A stretch of 64,000 nt of DNA from Marinobacter oulmenensis (GTDB taxonomy: Bacteria; Pseudomonadota; Gammaproteobacteria; Pseudomonadales; Oleiphilaceae): the NCBI RefSeq assembly GCF_014201735.1, contig NZ_JACHFE010000005.1, forward strand, positions 276,760 to 340,759. The letters run 5' to 3'. The translations under genes and the position numbers were made by a program. The notes beneath the pieces were generated by a model, which was not told the DNA's origin, did not search any database, and saw only the letters and a list, made by a program, of their open reading frames with translations. The number at the start of each line of letters is the position of its first letter. Positions within the stretch are counted from its first letter, which is position 1. Below are positions 62,188-64,000 of the stretch, piece after piece.

Positions 62188-64000
62188 GTGAAAACCTTCA
62201 ACAAGTTACAGCCCCTGTGTGTTCTGCTCCTGCTGATGGCGCCGCTGGCAAAGTCCTGGGGCGTAACCATCACGGAAGATACCACCATATCGGCAGATGA
62301 TCAGTCCTACGAGAATCAGGACGTGGTGGTTGAAGGAGCGACCCTGACGGTTGATGGATCGCACGCCTTTAATACGCTCAGTCTCATTGATGGAGCTGTT
62401 TTGACCCATCCGGTTGCTACCGACAATAAATTCAACGTTGTCGTATCGGGTAAAGCGACGGTGGACTCGTCTTCCCAAATTAAGGTCAATGGCCGTGGAT
62501 ATGGCAATAAAGAGAGTATTCGCTATCGGGTCGGTGGCAGCTATGGTGGCCGCGGAGGCAAGTATGATAGGTATTCAAGCATCGAAGAGTACGGCAGTTA
62601 TGAGGAGCCTGACGATTATGGGATGGGGAGTTCCTCGTCGACTCGAGGTGGTGGTTCCGTTCGGCTGACGGCGGACGTCTTGACCCTGGATGGTCAGATT
62701 CTCTCGAATGGCGACTCAGAGAGCGGAAATGGCGGCGGCGGGAGCGGAGGCTCTATTTGGCTCCGTGTTAATACGCTCTCAGGGTCGGGGTCCATTCAAG
62801 CCAATGGTGGTAATGCCAGATCTTACAGTAGTAGCGGTGGCGGTGGTGGCGGCGGCCGTATTGCGATCTATTATCAGGCGCTGGATGGCTTTAATAGGTC
62901 GGGTGTAACGGCCCTTGGCGGCTCGGGTAGCAGCTCAAGCGATACCAAGGATGGAGGTGCTGGGACAGTTTATTTTAAGGACGAGTCTCAGGGGCACTCG
63001 GAGCTGTTGATTGGCGGATCCGGCATTAATACTCAGACAACGAGCATTCGTAAGAGCGCGTCTGATTTGGATGTAATAACCATTCAAAGCGCCCGAGTGA
63101 CCTTCGAGAAGGAAGAGATAGCAACAGGTGGTGCGGTCAACGTTGATGGTGGTCGTTTGGCCCTGACAGGCACCCACACCTTTGGCTCCTTGGCTCTTAG
63201 CAATGAAGCAACCTTGGTTCATCCAACTGCCGCTGACACCAAGTTGGATATTGCAGTTTCGGGCTCGGTGTCAATTGATTCGACGTCCCAAATTAATGTC
63301 AATGGCCGTGGATCTGGCAAAAAAAAGGGCGACATTCATTATCGAGCTGGGGGTAGCTACGGTGGCCGCGGAGGCAAGTATTATACGTATTCAAGCAGCG
63401 AAGAGTATGGCAGCTATGAGGAGCCTGACGATTATGGGACGGGGAGTTCCGATTTAACTCGAGGTGGTGGTTCCGTTCGGCTGACCGCGGACGTCTTGAC
63501 CCTAGATGGTCAGATTCTCTCGAATGGCGACTCAGAGAGCAGAAACGGCGGTGGCGGGAGCGGTGGCTCTATTTGGCTCCGTGTTAATACGCTCTCAGGG
63601 TCGGGGTCCATTCAAGCCAATGGTGGTAATGCCAGATCTTACAGTAGTAGCGGTGGCGGTGGTGGTGGCGGCCGTATTGCGATCTATTATCAAGCGTTGG
63701 ATGGCTTTAATAGGTCGGGTGTAACGGCCCTTGGCGGCTCGGGTAGCAGCTCAAGCGATACCAAGGATGGAGGTGCTGGGACAGTTTATTTTAAGGACGA
63801 GTCTCAGGGGCACTCGGAGCTGTTGATTGGCGGATCCGGCATTAATACTCAGACAACGAGCATTCGTAAGAGTGCGTCTGATTTGGATGTAATAACCATT
63901 CAACGCGCCCGAGTGACCTTCGAGAAGGAAGAGATAGCAACAGGTGGTGCGGTCAACGTTGATGGTGGTCGTTTGGCCCTGACAGGCACCCACACCTTTG
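62188..64000 (+). CDS. Large exported glycine/serine-rich repeat protein (partial)
   Basis: A GTG at 62188 with AAGGA 7 bases before it opens a frame that stays open to the window end (604 full codons). A signal peptide is clear: LCVLLLLMAPLAKSWG. The rest is made of 272-residue repeats containing SVRLTADVLTLDGQILSNGD, GGSIWLRVNTLSGSGSIQAN, a poly-glycine run GGGGGGGRIAIYY, and GAGTVYFKD. Such sequences are typical of parallel beta-helix surface proteins, some of which lead into RHS-like toxins. True length and C-terminus are unknown. A surface or secreted role via the nearby secretin is inference. Confidence 0.85.
   Translation, partial: MKTFNKLQPLCVLLLLMAPLAKSWGVTITEDTTISADDQSYENQDVVVEGATLTVDGSHAFNTLSLIDGAVLTHPVATDNKFNVVVSGKATVDSSSQIKVNGRGYGNKESIRYRVGGSYGGRGGKYDRYSSIEEYGSYEEPDDYGMGSSSSTRGGGSVRLTADVLTLDGQILSNGDSESGNGGGGSGGSIWLRVNTLSGSGSIQANGGNARSYSSSGGGGGGGRIAIYYQALDGFNRSGVTALGGSGSSSSDTKDGGAGTVYFKDESQGHSELLIGGSGINTQTTSIRKSASDLDVITIQSARVTFEKEEIATGGAVNVDGGRLALTGTHTFGSLALSNEATLVHPTAADTKLDIAVSGSVSIDSTSQINVNGRGSGKKKGDIHYRAGGSYGGRGGKYYTYSSSEEYGSYEEPDDYGTGSSDLTRGGGSVRLTADVLTLDGQILSNGDSESRNGGGGSGGSIWLRVNTLSGSGSIQANGGNARSYSSSGGGGGGGRIAIYYQALDGFNRSGVTALGGSGSSSSDTKDGGAGTVYFKDESQGHSELLIGGSGINTQTTSIRKSASDLDVITIQRARVTFEKEEIATGGAVNVDGGRLALTGTHTF
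62369..64000 (+). repeat. Two tandem 816-base coding repeats, nearly identical
   Basis: The segment from about 62369 to 63184 recurs at 63185-64000 with an 816-base period (for example CGCGGAGGCA at 62551 and 63367). The last 560 bases of each copy differ at only a few positions; the first part of copy 1 is more diverged and has a 3-base indel. The second copy reaches the window edge, so more copies may follow. Confidence 0.92.

Noticed and set aside
62369..64000. Regular repeats considered as a CRISPR array
   Set aside because: The period is 816 bases, divisible by three, and lies in a continuous reading frame with a signal peptide; these are protein repeats.

Overview
The window looks like the chromosome of a marine, aerobic, flagellated gammaproteobacterium, most probably Marinobacter or a close relative. 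This rests on recognised gene families and gene order (a caa3 oxidase cluster ordered as in Pseudomonas, PomAB-like flagellar stator, TRAP transport, stand-alone ectoine synthase, queC-queE, monomeric NADP-isocitrate dehydrogenase) and on the high GC of most of the sequence. No database search was run. No rRNA, tRNA, CRISPR array or insertion sequence was seen.

Layout. 0-12 kb: end of hemF, aroE, a flagellar stator pair, a small heat-shock gene, a gamma-carbonic anhydrase, oligopeptidase A with a zinc-ribbon protein, a MocR-type regulator, an isolated ccoG, an NhaC-like antiporter and a DoxX protein. 12-22 kb: a MATE exporter divergent from a caa3 cytochrome oxidase locus (coxB-coxA-coxC, a convergent DUF2909 gene, surf1, a CxxxC membrane protein, ctaA, ctaB, sco); cox11/ctaG is missing from its usual place between coxA and coxC. 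22-32 kb: an MFS protein, hrpB, an eIF-2B-like protein, a decayed C-terminal fragment of a PLP decarboxylase, an alpha/beta hydrolase, then a minus-strand run DUF2868 - GTPase/DUF3482 - solitary ectC - MFS transporter. 32-40 kb: a sigma-54 activator, clustered TGTCC/GGACA sites, a -24/-12 promoter, and a TRAP transporter followed by 3-hydroxybutyrate dehydrogenase and acetoacetyl-CoA synthetase. This reads as one pathway taking up and activating ketone-body-like acids. 40-57 kb: icd, an antiporter, a diguanylate cyclase, a small locus dense in RNA structure, an exonuclease, queCE, a secreted nuclease, a WYL regulator, an MFS protein, a MarR regulator, a yybP-ykoY manganese riboswitch controlling a TMEM165/GDT1 exporter, an L,D-transpeptidase and an nfeD-slipin pair.

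57.4-64 kb differs in style: visibly lower GC and different codon use. It carries gspC and gspD without the rest of a type II secretion system, a periplasmic rhodanese-like protein without its catalytic cysteine, a membrane-anchored transglutaminase-like protein, and a large exported glycine/serine-rich protein built of near-identical 272-residue repeats that runs off the window. This is the best candidate for an undescribed export and surface-assembly system. Other points worth attention are the sigma-54 ketone-body module, the overlapping attenuator-like leader at 45.7 kb, the solitary ectC with an MFS gene, and two long palindromic intergenic elements.
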